From Candidatus Krumholzibacteriia bacterium (GTDB lineage: Bacteria > Krumholzibacteriota > Krumholzibacteriia > LZORAL124-64-63): a stretch of 51,572 bases of DNA. The stretch is from assembly GCA_024763215.1 (NCBI GenBank), contig JANTFX010000009.1:1-51572 (forward strand), in the 5' to 3' direction. Each line of letters opens with the position of its first letter. Within the stretch, counting starts at the first letter, position 1. Positions 35,228-43,426 of the stretch are shown piece after piece. The notes under the pieces were generated by a model. The model did no database searches, was not told the origin of the DNA, and saw only the letters and a program-made list of their open reading frames with translations. The position numbers and the translations under genes were made by a program.

Positions 35228-36420
35228 ATGCAACGCGGCTGTTTCCCGACCCCGCGCAGGACCTGAGAACGGTCCTGGACGGCCTGCCCGATCTGCTGCA
35301 GAGGATCCTGCCGCTCAAGCCGAAGCACCGCCGGCTGCTGCCGCGGCAGGTCGCCGAGCTGTCGGGCATGCTCACGGTGGACCGCGAGGAACTGCCCCCC
35401 GATTACATGAACCGCCCTTCCTACCTGGCGGCGTACCTCAATTACTACCTGCCCTGGAATCTCATGCGGCAGACCCGGCTGCTGCAGGGGCTGGCCGGTG
35501 ACCTCGCGTTGGCCGACGGCGCCGGGATCCTCGACCTGGGGGCGGGCCCGCTGACGTTCCCTGTGGCCTTGTGGCTGGCGCGGGGCGATCTGCGTGCCCG
35601 TACGCTGCGTTGCACCGCCGTGGATCACTCCGAGGCCGTCCTGCGGGCCGGGCGGAACATCTTCGGCGACGTGGCCCCGGATGCGCCCTGGTCCATCCAC
35701 ACGGTACGGGAGGATGCGCGGCGGACCCGGCCACAGGGGCAAGGGGCCGAACTGCTGGTCCTGAGCAACCTCCTGAACGAGCTGGACCGCTCCGGAGGCA
35801 AACGCCGCGACCGCCACGCCGACAGCGACAGGCTGCACGAGCAGTGGCTGCAGCGCTGGTACCATCTGACGGTTCCCGGCGGCAAGGTGCTGGTCATCGA
35901 ACCCGGGATCCGCACCGCCGGCCGGCTGATGGGCAGCTTGCGCCGGCTGGCCCTGGACCGGGGCTGGTCCGTGGTCGCGCCCTGCCCCCATACCGGGGAC
36001 TGCCCCCAGCCGGGGGTCGGCCGCGGACCCTGGTGCCACTTCGCGGTTCAGGCCGACGGGGCGCCGCGGTGGTTGTCCGATCTGGGCGAGGCCGCCGAGC
36101 TGCCCAAGCAGAGGCTCAGCCTCTCGTTCCTGTTGCTGGAACGCCCCGGTGCCGCCCATGCCCCGGCCTCTTCCGGAAAGGCCACACCGGCCGGCCGCCT
36201 TCCGGTCAGGATCATGTCTGATGTCCTGTCCCTTCCCGATGGGCGCCGCGGCGTCTACGGTTGCTGCGCACGGGGGCTGGTCATGGTGGAGATCGGCCGC
36301 GGGGCCGCACCCCGCCAGGGTGATCTGTGGCGGCTGGATGTGCCGGAAAAGGCGCCCCGGGACAGGAAATCGGGCGCCCTGATGATCAAGGCCCCCGGGG
36401 GGTTCAACCCCGGTTGTTGA
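35224..36420 (+). CDS. Rsm22-like ribosomal small-subunit methyltransferase family protein
   Basis: 398 aa. The N-terminal helices (YMNRPSYLAAYLNYYLPWNL) precede a class I SAM-binding domain with ILDLGAGPLTFPVAL and LVLSNLLNEL. The cysteine-rich block CPHTGDCP ... GPWCHF and RLSLSFLLLER are Rsm22 hallmarks. Mitochondrial Rsm22/METTL17 acts in small-subunit assembly and binds an Fe-S cluster, so the cysteines may do so here; that is inference. The ATGA overlap with hldD couples translation. Its last 17 bp overlap the convergent EamA gene. Confidence 0.8.
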   Translation: MNATRLFPDPAQDLRTVLDGLPDLLQRILPLKPKHRRLLPRQVAELSGMLTVDREELPPDYMNRPSYLAAYLNYYLPWNLMRQTRLLQGLAGDLALADGAGILDLGAGPLTFPVALWLARGDLRARTLRCTAVDHSEAVLRAGRNIFGDVAPDAPWSIHTVREDARRTRPQGQGAELLVLSNLLNELDRSGGKRRDRHADSDRLHEQWLQRWYHLTVPGGKVLVIEPGIRTAGRLMGSLRRLALDRGWSVVAPCPHTGDCPQPGVGRGPWCHFAVQADGAPRWLSDLGEAAELPKQRLSLSFLLLERPGAAHAPASSGKATPAGRLPVRIMSDVLSLPDGRRGVYGCCARGLVMVEIGRGAAPRQGDLWRLDVPEKAPRDRKSGALMIKAPGGFNPGC

Positions 36421-37297
36421 AGATCCCCGCCACCCCCGCGATGATCAGCAACGCCCCGGCCAGGGTGTAGCCGGTCACTTCCTCATGCAGGATGAGCCAT
36501 CCCAGCAGCACGGCGATGACCGGGTTGACGTAGGCGTAGGTCGAGACGACCGAGGCCGGCAGCAGGCGCAGGGTGCTCATGTAGCTGGTAAAGGCGATGA
36601 CCGAGCCGAAGAGGACCAGGTAGCCCCAGGCCAGCCAGGCCTCGGCGGTGGGGGTCGGCAGCGGTTCCCGGCGGATCAGCACCACGACCAGGAATCCCAG
36701 CGCCCCGCACAGCTGCTGCCAGCCGCTGATGGCGCGGATGGAAAGATCCGGTTTGCGCCGCTGGAACCACACCGAGCCGATGGCCCAGAACAGGGGTGCC
36801 AGCAGCAGGGCGATCACTGCCATGACATCGGCCCTGACGCCCGTGCGCAGGATGGGCCAGGTGAGGATGCCCACCCCGGTAAAGCCCAGCAGGATGGAGG
36901 CGGTGAGCCTGCCGCGGGGGCGGCGCCGGTCCGCGACCATGGCCACCACCTCGAACCAGATGGGGATCGAGGCCACCAGCAGGGCGGCCAGGCCGCTGGA
37001 GGCGTGCATCTCGGCCCAGGTCACCAGGCCGTTGCCGCCCACCCACAGCAGCAGGCCGCTGCCCAGGAACAGGATGAACTCCCGGCCCGTAAGGCGCAGC
37101 CGTTCACCGCGCAGGGCGGCCCAGCCCAGCAGGATCGCCGCCGCCGCGGTGACCCGCAGGCCGGCCATCATGAACGGCGGGAAGCCCGCCCCCTCGCGCA
37201 CGGCCAGGCGGATGGCCAGGTAGGTGCTGCCCCAGATCAGGTACACCACCAGCAGGTGCCCCAGTCCGCGTCTATCCAGCTTGTTGGTGTCGTTCAA
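36404..37297 (-). CDS. EamA/DMT-family transporter
   Basis: 297 aa with ten predicted membrane helices in two EamA repeats. LLVVYLIWGSTYLAIRLAVR starts the first, and the second ends TYAYVNPVIAVLLGWLILHE, as in YedA/RhaT-like exporters. Substrate unknown; metabolite efflux is common in the family. Start: a TTG at 37295-37297 preceded by AAGGAG fits the family N-terminus. An ATG at 37351 would add 18 non-homologous residues containing two cysteines. Confidence 0.85.
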   Translation of the reverse strand: MNDTNKLDRRGLGHLLVVYLIWGSTYLAIRLAVREGAGFPPFMMAGLRVTAAAAILLGWAALRGERLRLTGREFILFLGSGLLLWVGGNGLVTWAEMHASSGLAALLVASIPIWFEVVAMVADRRRPRGRLTASILLGFTGVGILTWPILRTGVRADVMAVIALLLAPLFWAIGSVWFQRRKPDLSIRAISGWQQLCGALGFLVVVLIRREPLPTPTAEAWLAWGYLVLFGSVIAFTSYMSTLRLLPASVVSTYAYVNPVIAVLLGWLILHEEVTGYTLAGALLIIAGVAGIFNNRG

Positions 37298-37381
37298 GGC
37301 GGCTCCTTCACGATTGATCCTGCAAAGGTAGCAGGATTCGCGGCCGGGCAAAGGATATTCACCGCTTCTGCGCCTGCCGTC

Positions 37382-37410
37382 TTGACCCGGGGCCGGCCTG
37401 CCGGTAGGTT
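37382..37410 (+). promoter_or_regulatory. Candidate promoter of purB
   Basis: TTGACC (37382-37387, 5/6), 17 nt, TAGGTT (37405-37410, 3/6). The -35 is identical to the one proposed for alaS. The start would be about 36 nt before the ATG. Confidence 0.4.
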
Positions 37411-37452
37411 TCGGAGACGCCTAGCCTTTTCTTGCCAACCGCGGGGAATGCC

Positions 37453-38760
37453 ATGATCGAACGTTACGCGAGCGCCGAGATGACCCGGATCTGGTCGGAT
37501 GAGAACCGCTTCCGGATCTGGCAGGAGGTCGAGACCACCGTCTGCGAGGTGCGGGCCGAACTGGGCCAGATCCCAACCGAGGCCGCCGCCGAGATCCGCG
37601 CCGCCGCTGGATTCGACACCGCGCGGGTCCTGGAGATCGAAAAGACCGTCCAGCACGACGTCATCGCCTTCCTGACGAGCATGGCCGAACACATCGGGCC
37701 CGCCGCGCGCTACGTGCACCAGGGCATGACCAGCAGCGACCTGCTGGACACGGCCTTCGCCCTGCAGATCCGCGAGGCGGGGCAGGTCCTGCGCCGGGCC
37801 CTGGTGTCCCTGCTGGAGGCGGTGGAGAAGAAGGCGCAGGAGCATCGCGACACGGTCATGATGGGGCGCAGCCACGGCATCCACGCCGAGCCGACGACCT
37901 TCGGGTTGAAGCTCCTGGTGTACTGGAGCGCCCTGGAGCGCGGCCTGCGCCGCCTGGACGCCGCCCAGGAGCAGATCGCCTACGGCCAGCTCTCCGGGGC
38001 CGTGGGCACCATCGCCCATCTGGACCCCCGGGTTGAGGAGATGACCATGGCCGGTCTGGGCCTGAAGGTCGAACCGGCGTCCACCCAGATCATCCAGCGC
38101 GACCGGCACGCGGCCTGGCTGGGCGCGGTGGCGCTGGTGGGGGCGACCATCGAGCAGATGGCCGTGGAGATCCGCAACCTCCAGCGCACGGACGTCCACG
38201 AGGTGGAAGAACCGTTCGGCAAGGGGCAGAAGGGCAGCTCGGCCATGCCCCACAAGAAGAACCCCATCGTCTCGGAAAAGCTCACCGGCATGGCGCGGTT
38301 GCTGCGCGGCTACGCCCACACCGCCCTGGAGAACGTGGCCCTGTGGCACGAGCGGGACATTTCCCACAGCTCGGTCGAAAGGATCATCTTCCCGGACGGT
38401 TGCCACCTGCTGCACCACATGCTGACGCGCATGACCTGGCTCATCGAGGGCCTGGTGGTGTACCCGGACCAGATGCGGGCCAACATGGCCAAGGTCAGGC
38501 AGATGTACTTCAGCCAGGCGGTGCTGCTGGCCCTGACCGAGGCCGGGGTCAGCCGGGAGGACGCCTACGCCTGGGTGCAGGCCGCGGCCATGAAGGTGTG
38601 GGACGAGGGCAAGCCCTTCAAGGAGGCCCTGGCGGAGGACCGCAGGATCACCGCCCAGGTCGACGGCCGGGCGCTGGATCGCTGCTTCGACCTCGAACAC
38701 CAGCTGCGCCACGTCCCTGCGATCTTCGCGCGCACCCTGGCCCTGAAAGACTGGAATTGA
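37453..38760 (+). CDS. purB: Adenylosuccinate lyase
   Basis: 435 aa of the fumarase/aspartase superfamily. The signature [11 protein letters not shown] contains the mobile catalytic serine loop, and [12 protein letters not shown] and [16 protein letters not shown] are the other conserved regions. It acts twice in purine synthesis, releasing fumarate to give AICAR and later AMP. The ATG at 37453 follows GGGGA; an in-frame TTG seven codons upstream is less likely. The other purine genes of the window begin 780 bp downstream. Confidence 0.95.
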   Translation: MIERYASAEMTRIWSDENRFRIWQEVETTVCEVRAELGQIPTEAAAEIRAAAGFDTARVLEIEKTVQHDVIAFLTSMAEHIGPAARYVHQGMTSSDLLDTAFALQIREAGQVLRRALVSLLEAVEKKAQEHRDTVMMGRSHGIHAEPTTFGLKLLVYWSALERGLRRLDAAQEQIAYGQLSGAVGTIAHLDPRVEEMTMAGLGLKVEPASTQIIQRDRHAAWLGAVALVGATIEQMAVEIRNLQRTDVHEVEEPFGKGQKGSSAMPHKKNPIVSEKLTGMARLLRGYAHTALENVALWHERDISHSSVERIIFPDGCHLLHHMLTRMTWLIEGLVVYPDQMRANMAKVRQMYFSQAVLLALTEAGVSREDAYAWVQAAAMKVWDEGKPFKEALAEDRRITAQVDGRALDRCFDLEHQLRHVPAIFARTLALKDWN

Positions 38761-38847
38761 TTTTTGTGTATGGCATTGTAATTGCTTGATTTCAGGCAAG
38801 ACGGGGCATGGCCTCCGAAACGTTGTGACATTTTTATGGCAGAAATG

Positions 38848-38875
38848 TTGACGGCACGGGCCCGCCCGGTATAGA
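38848..38875 (+). promoter_or_regulatory. Candidate promoter of the tetrahaem cytochrome gene
   Basis: TTGACG (38848-38853, 5/6), 16 nt, TATAGA (38870-38875, 4/6), in an AT-richer spacer (38761-38942) after purB. The start would be near 38882, about 60 nt before the ATG. Confidence 0.55.
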
Positions 38876-38942
38876 TTTGGCAAAGATTGAGTTGTCCGTT
38901 TCCGTCACCGGCAAAACACCCACCCTTGGGGAGGATCAAGAC

Positions 38943-39371
38943 ATGCGGAAGTTCAATGTGCTCATCATCTTCGCCCTGCTGGCCGGTTTTGCGGCCATGG
39001 CTTACGCCCAGGCCGAAACCGCGAAGAAGGGCATTCCCGAAAAGATCACCATCGATGATTGCGCCAAGAAGAAGGCCGCCGTGGAGTTTCCGCACAAGGC
39101 CCACTTCGAGGTGACCGAGTGTGTGACCTGCCACCATACCGCCAAGGGCCTGACGGCCGAGAACTACCAGGAGATAGGTGTCAAGGCCTGCGCGGAGTGC
39201 CACATGAACCCCGAAAAGGCCGACACCCCCGATTGCAGCAAGAGCAGCAAGAAGTTGAATCCCTACCACATCCGCTGCATAAGCTGCCACAAGGAGACCA
39301 AGGCCAAGGATGCCGAGACCAAGGCGCCCACCAAGTGCAGCGCCTGCCATCCCAAGCCCACGAAGTCCTAG
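38943..39371 (+). CDS. Secreted tetrahaem cytochrome c (class III/c3-like)
   Basis: 142 aa. A Sec signal peptide of 22 residues ends AMAYA. Four CxxCH haem motifs start at C60, C83, C112 and C132. FPHKAHFEVTECVTCHH is the typical c3/c7 pattern, in which upstream histidines (H51, H54) and H65 supply axial ligands, so bis-His low-potential haems are expected. It is a periplasmic electron carrier; partners are not in the window. GGGGAGG precedes the ATG. It has its own promoter and a strong terminator, so it is expressed apart from purB and purL. Confidence 0.9.
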   Translation: MRKFNVLIIFALLAGFAAMAYAQAETAKKGIPEKITIDDCAKKKAAVEFPHKAHFEVTECVTCHHTAKGLTAENYQEIGVKACAECHMNPEKADTPDCSKSSKKLNPYHIRCISCHKETKAKDAETKAPTKCSACHPKPTKS

Positions 39372-39402
39372 GGCGACACAACGTCCCCTTGAGGATACGG
39401 CA

Positions 39403-39434
39403 CCGCCCCGGCCCTTGTGGCCGGGGCGGATTTT
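39403..39434 (+). terminator. Intrinsic terminator after the cytochrome gene
   Basis: CCGCCCCGGCC (39403-39413) pairs perfectly with GGCCGGGGCGG (39419-39429) around CTTGT and is followed by ATTTTCC. Confidence 0.88.
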
Positions 39435-39466
39435 CCTTGCCGCGGGAAACCGGTGAAATCCCGACT

Positions 39467-39494
39467 TTGCCCCCGGTGGCCGGGGTGCTAGATT
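39467..39494 (+). promoter_or_regulatory. Candidate promoter of the purLQ operon
   Basis: TTGCCC (39467-39472), 16 nt, TAGATT (39489-39494). It lies between the cytochrome terminator and the GTG at 39541, where a promoter must exist if the terminator works. Confidence 0.45.
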
Positions 39495-39540
39495 AGGGTT
39501 TCCTGGTTTCAGATCACCCCCCCTTTCCGGGAGCTCAGCG

Positions 39541-42500
39541 GTGACCCGAGCACACGCGGCCGACGAGAGTTTTGCCCCCGTTCGCCTTGACCAGTACGAC
39601 GACGAGCACCTGCGTACCTACCTGAAGGGCCACGGTCTGACCATGGCTGCGGATGAGGCCCGCAAGGTGGCCCACCTGCTGGGACGCGACCCCACCCTGA
39701 CCGAATTGACCCTGTTCGACACCATGTGGAGCGAGCATTGCTCGTACAAGAGCAGCCGTCCGCACCTGAAAGCGAACCTGCCGACCGAAGCGCCCAACGT
39801 GGTCGTCGGTCCGGTCGAGGACGCGGGGATCGTGGAGTTCGGCGAGTTCGAAGGCAAGCGTTACGGCATCATCCTGGCCCACGAATCCCACAATCACCCC
39901 AGCCAGGTCATGCCCGTCGAGGGCGCCGCCACCGGCATCGGCGGCATCGTGCGGGACGTGTACTGCATGGGGGGCAAGGTCATCGCGGCGCTGGACCCGC
40001 TACGCTTCGGCTGGCCGCTGCAGGAGGAAGAACCCGGGGCCGCCCATCATGTGGGCATCGCCCGGGACGTGGTGCGCGGCATCTGGGAGTACGGCAACGC
40101 CATCGGCGTGCCCAACCTGGGCGGGGATGTCTACTTCCACCCGAGTTTCAACGAGAACTGCCTGGTCAACGTGGTTGCCGTCGGTCTGGTCGAGACCGAC
40201 CACATCACCCACAGCCGGGTGCCGGCCGCCGCGGCCGACGAGCCCTACGACCTGATTCTGGTGGGCAAGCCCACCGACTGGTCGGGCATGGGCGGGGCGG
40301 CGTTCGCCTCGGCCACCCTGGATGCGGCCGCCGCGGTCGAGAACAAGGGCAGCGTGCAGACTCCCGACCCCTTCCTCAAGCGGATCCTGACCGTGGCCAA
40401 CGCGGCCATGCTGGAATTCGCCCGCGCCGAGGGCGCGGAGATCGGGTTCAAGGATCTGGGTGCCGGCGGGGTCGCCTGCGTGACCAGCGAGCTGGCCGAC
40501 GCGGGCGGGTTCGGGTGCGATGTCGACCTGGAGCAGGTCCACCGCATCACCGGGCTGCCGGCCAGGGTGTGCGCCTGCAGCGAGACCCAGGAACGCTACG
40601 GCCTTGCCGTGCCGGCCCGCTTGACCGCACGGATCCTGAAGATCTACAACGAGGATTTCGCCCTGCCCTCGCTCTATGCGGGGGCTTGCGCCCGCCGCAT
40701 CGGGCGGGTGACCACCGACGGCAACTACGTCCTGCGCATGGGGGAGGATGTCCTGTGCCGGGCGCCCATCGAGACCATCACCGAGGGCATCAGGTACGAC
40801 CGCGAGGCGGCGGCCGTGGAGCGACCCCGCGTGGGCGCGGACGAGCGCCTGCCGGAGGCGCCGCCGGAACAGATCGCCGCCGAGTGGCTCGCCCTGCTGG
40901 GCCACCCCAACGTGTGCAGCCGGGAATACATCTACCGCCACTACGACAGCGAGGTGCAGGCCGGCACCATCCTCCGACCCGGAGAAGCGGATGCCGGGGT
41001 GGTGGCGCCGGTGCCGGGGTGGTCCCGGGCCGTGGCCGTCAGCGCCGACGGCAACCCCTTGCTGGGGCTGGCCGATCCGTACCTGGCAGGGGCCGCCGCG
41101 GTGGTCGAGGCCTGCCGCAACGTGGCCTGCGTCGGCGGCGCACCCGCGGCCGTGACCGATTGCCTGAACTTCGGCAATCCGGAACAACCCGAGGCCTTCC
41201 GGCAGTTCACCGAGGCGGTGCGCGGGGTGGGCGATGCCTGCCGGGCCATCGGCCTGTACGCCCGGCCAGGCGACCCCCTGCCGGTGATCAGCGGGAACGT
41301 GAGCTTCTACAACCAGAGCAGCAGCGGCCGCAGCGTGGCGCCTTCGCCCATCGTGGCCTGCGTGGGGGTGGTCGAGGACTACTCCCGCTGCCGCACGCAG
41401 CGCTTCAAGCGGCCCGGGGATGCCATCTGGATGATCGGCAGGCGCGGTCCCGAGACCGGTGGATCCCTGTACCTGGAGGCGGGCTTCCGGGCGGGGCGTC
41501 CCGCCGTCCCCGAGCTGGACCTGGATCTGGCCCGGCGGGAAATCCGGGCAGTTCTGGACCTGGTCGTGGCCGGTCTGCCCAGCGCCGTGCACGACATCAG
41601 CGACGGCGGCCTGGCCGTCTGCCTCAGCGAGATGGCCATGGGGCAGGAGGGCGCCGGGTATATGGGCGGCAGCCTAGTCCTGCCGCGGGAACCGGCCCTG
41701 ACCACGCGGGAATTCCTGTTCAGCGAGGCCGGCGGCTTCCTGCTGACGGTGCCGCCGGAGCATCTGGCCGCCGCCGAGAAGATCCTGAACGCCGCGGAGA
41801 TCTGGTGGGCTCCCCTGGGCGAGGTGACGTCCGGCAGGGAGCTGACCGTCAGCGGGGCCGACGGCCACGTGGTGGCCGCCCTGGATCTGGACCTGATGAC
41901 AAGATCCTGGCAGCAGGGCTTGCCCGAACTGATGGGCGGCCCCGCGGCGGCGGCGGCCGTGCCACCGCCACAGGCGGTGGATTCGTCCCCGGCCGCACCG
42001 GCCTCACCGCCGCGGATCAACCTGGGTGCCAAACCCCGGGTGGCGGTGGTCCAGCTCCCCGGCGTCAACTGCGAGTGGGAATCGGCCCTCATGCTCACCC
42101 GCTTCGGGGCCACGGCGGAGATCTTCCGCTGGACCCGCCCGGTGGACGAGCTGGCCGCGTACGACGGCTACCTCATCCCCGGTGGCTTTTCCTACCAGGA
42201 CCGGGTGCGCGCCGGCGCCATCGCGGCCAAGGATCCCTTGCTGCGCATCCTGCTCGAGGCTGAGGACCGGGGCAAGCCCATCCTGGGCATCTGCAACGGC
42301 TGCCAGGTCCTTGTCGAGGCGGGCCTGGTGCCGGGGCGGGAACCCGGCGCGGTGGAAATCGCCCTGGGACCCAACCGGTTCCCCGGCCGGCAGGGATACT
42401 ACGCCAACTGGGTGGGGGTGGAGCGGCACCCCGCTTCCTGTTCCCCGTTCACCGAGGGCCTGGCGGGGGTCATGCCCCTGCCGGTGGCCCACGCCGAAGG

Positions 42501-42822
42501 GCGTTTCACCCACGAGGATCCGGAGTTCTTCGCGCAGCTGGCCGCCGACGGGCATGTGGCCCTGCGCTACACCGCCCTGGCCGGCGGGGGCGGGGGCAAC
42601 CCCAACGGCTCCCTGCTGGATGTCGCGGGCCTGACCAACCGCAAGGGCAACGTGCTGGCCATGATGCCCCATCCCGAACGCGCCGCCCTGCTGCGCATGG
42701 TGCCCGAGGACCTTCCCCATGCCTGGGCCGGGCTCCGGCGCAGGAGTGCCGCCGCGGCGCAGGAGCTGGAAACCGCGGGGCCGGGGGCGTTCCTGTTGCG
42801 CCGCCTGCTGGAGCTGTGCTGA
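39541..42822 (+). CDS. purL: Phosphoribosylformylglycinamidine synthase, PurL-PurQ fusion
   Basis: 1093 aa. Residues 1 to about 795 are a small-type PurL: LTLFDTMWSEHCSYKSSR, ILAHESHNHPSQVMPVEGAA and GVPNLGGDVYFHPSFNENC. A Pro/Ala-rich linker (about 796-830) leads to a class I glutamine amidotransferase (PurQ, about 832-1093) with nucleophile C918 in GICNGCQVL and the His-Glu pair in MPHPERA. The enzyme converts FGAR to FGAM with glutamine and ATP. Unlike E. coli-type large PurL it has no N-terminal PurS-like domain, so a separate PurS would be expected. GTG start. Followed by a 1-bp overlap with the next gene. Confidence 0.93.
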   Translation: MTRAHAADESFAPVRLDQYDDEHLRTYLKGHGLTMAADEARKVAHLLGRDPTLTELTLFDTMWSEHCSYKSSRPHLKANLPTEAPNVVVGPVEDAGIVEFGEFEGKRYGIILAHESHNHPSQVMPVEGAATGIGGIVRDVYCMGGKVIAALDPLRFGWPLQEEEPGAAHHVGIARDVVRGIWEYGNAIGVPNLGGDVYFHPSFNENCLVNVVAVGLVETDHITHSRVPAAAADEPYDLILVGKPTDWSGMGGAAFASATLDAAAAVENKGSVQTPDPFLKRILTVANAAMLEFARAEGAEIGFKDLGAGGVACVTSELADAGGFGCDVDLEQVHRITGLPARVCACSETQERYGLAVPARLTARILKIYNEDFALPSLYAGACARRIGRVTTDGNYVLRMGEDVLCRAPIETITEGIRYDREAAAVERPRVGADERLPEAPPEQIAAEWLALLGHPNVCSREYIYRHYDSEVQAGTILRPGEADAGVVAPVPGWSRAVAVSADGNPLLGLADPYLAGAAAVVEACRNVACVGGAPAAVTDCLNFGNPEQPEAFRQFTEAVRGVGDACRAIGLYARPGDPLPVISGNVSFYNQSSSGRSVAPSPIVACVGVVEDYSRCRTQRFKRPGDAIWMIGRRGPETGGSLYLEAGFRAGRPAVPELDLDLARREIRAVLDLVVAGLPSAVHDISDGGLAVCLSEMAMGQEGAGYMGGSLVLPREPALTTREFLFSEAGGFLLTVPPEHLAAAEKILNAAEIWWAPLGEVTSGRELTVSGADGHVVAALDLDLMTRSWQQGLPELMGGPAAAAAVPPPQAVDSSPAAPASPPRINLGAKPRVAVVQLPGVNCEWESALMLTRFGATAEIFRWTRPVDELAAYDGYLIPGGFSYQDRVRAGAIAAKDPLLRILLEAEDRGKPILGICNGCQVLVEAGLVPGREPGAVEIALGPNRFPGRQGYYANWVGVERHPASCSPFTEGLAGVMPLPVAHAEGRFTHEDPEFFAQLAADGHVALRYTALAGGGGGNPNGSLLDVAGLTNRKGNVLAMMPHPERAALLRMVPEDLPHAWAGLRRRSAAAAQELETAGPGAFLLRRLLELC

Positions 42823-43418
42823 TGGTGAAAGGAGACCGGGGTTTGGAGACCACCCTGCTGACCGCCCACAAGGGGGTCGACCTGCATGCGGCCACGGCCC
42901 TGCAGGTCATGCGCGAGCGCCTGGAAGGCGGGCGGCATCTCGTGGGCCTGCACCGTTGCCGGTGGCATACCCTGAACCGGAACGAAGGGGCTGCGGACGC
43001 CGCCTCCCTGCTGGAGACCGGCCGCCACTACAACCCCAACAAGCACCACTACGGATTGTTCGCCCGCACGGCCGCAACCGTCCCCTGGTTCCGCTCCCCG
43101 GACCACGTTCTGCCCCCGGATTGGCCGGGGCGGGCCTCCGGCAGCGACCTTGAGTCCGGCCCGGATCTCTACGACGAGCTGCTGGGCGGGCCCGCCGGGT
43201 GTGGCCGGGTGTCGGTGGACATCGCGACCCTGGTCAGGGGGCAGGCCGAGCCGGTGGCCTCGGGTGTGCTGTGGCGCCTGGAACTGACCGTGGAGGAGGA
43301 ACAGGCGGCCGCGGTGGCCACGGGGCTGGCGGTGGCCCGCCGGCGCAAGCAGGGGCTGCTGCTCAATCCCCATCTGGAGGACTGGCTGGTGGGAGCGGTG
43401 CGGCCGGGTACGGAATAG
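42822..43418 (+). CDS. Unassigned small protein, possibly a double PurS-like subunit
   Basis: 198 aa from the ATG at 42822, which shares its first base with the purL stop. A TTG at 42843 with AAAGGAG 7 nt upstream is an alternative start. No family recognised with confidence. The C-terminal third (about 128-194) reads VLWRLELTVEEE, a helix, then LLLNPHLEDW, close to the PurS pattern of a beta strand, EEEA helix and LLANPVIEDY. The N-terminal part (about 9-81) ends similarly with YNPNKHHYGLF. Lying between purLQ and purF, and with no PurS elsewhere in the window, it may supply the PurS role. This is inference from motif similarity by eye. Confidence 0.6.
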   Translation: MVKGDRGLETTLLTAHKGVDLHAATALQVMRERLEGGRHLVGLHRCRWHTLNRNEGAADAASLLETGRHYNPNKHHYGLFARTAATVPWFRSPDHVLPPDWPGRASGSDLESGPDLYDELLGGPAGCGRVSVDIATLVRGQAEPVASGVLWRLELTVEEEQAAAVATGLAVARRRKQGLLLNPHLEDWLVGAVRPGTE

Positions 43419-43426
43419 GAGCTGTC

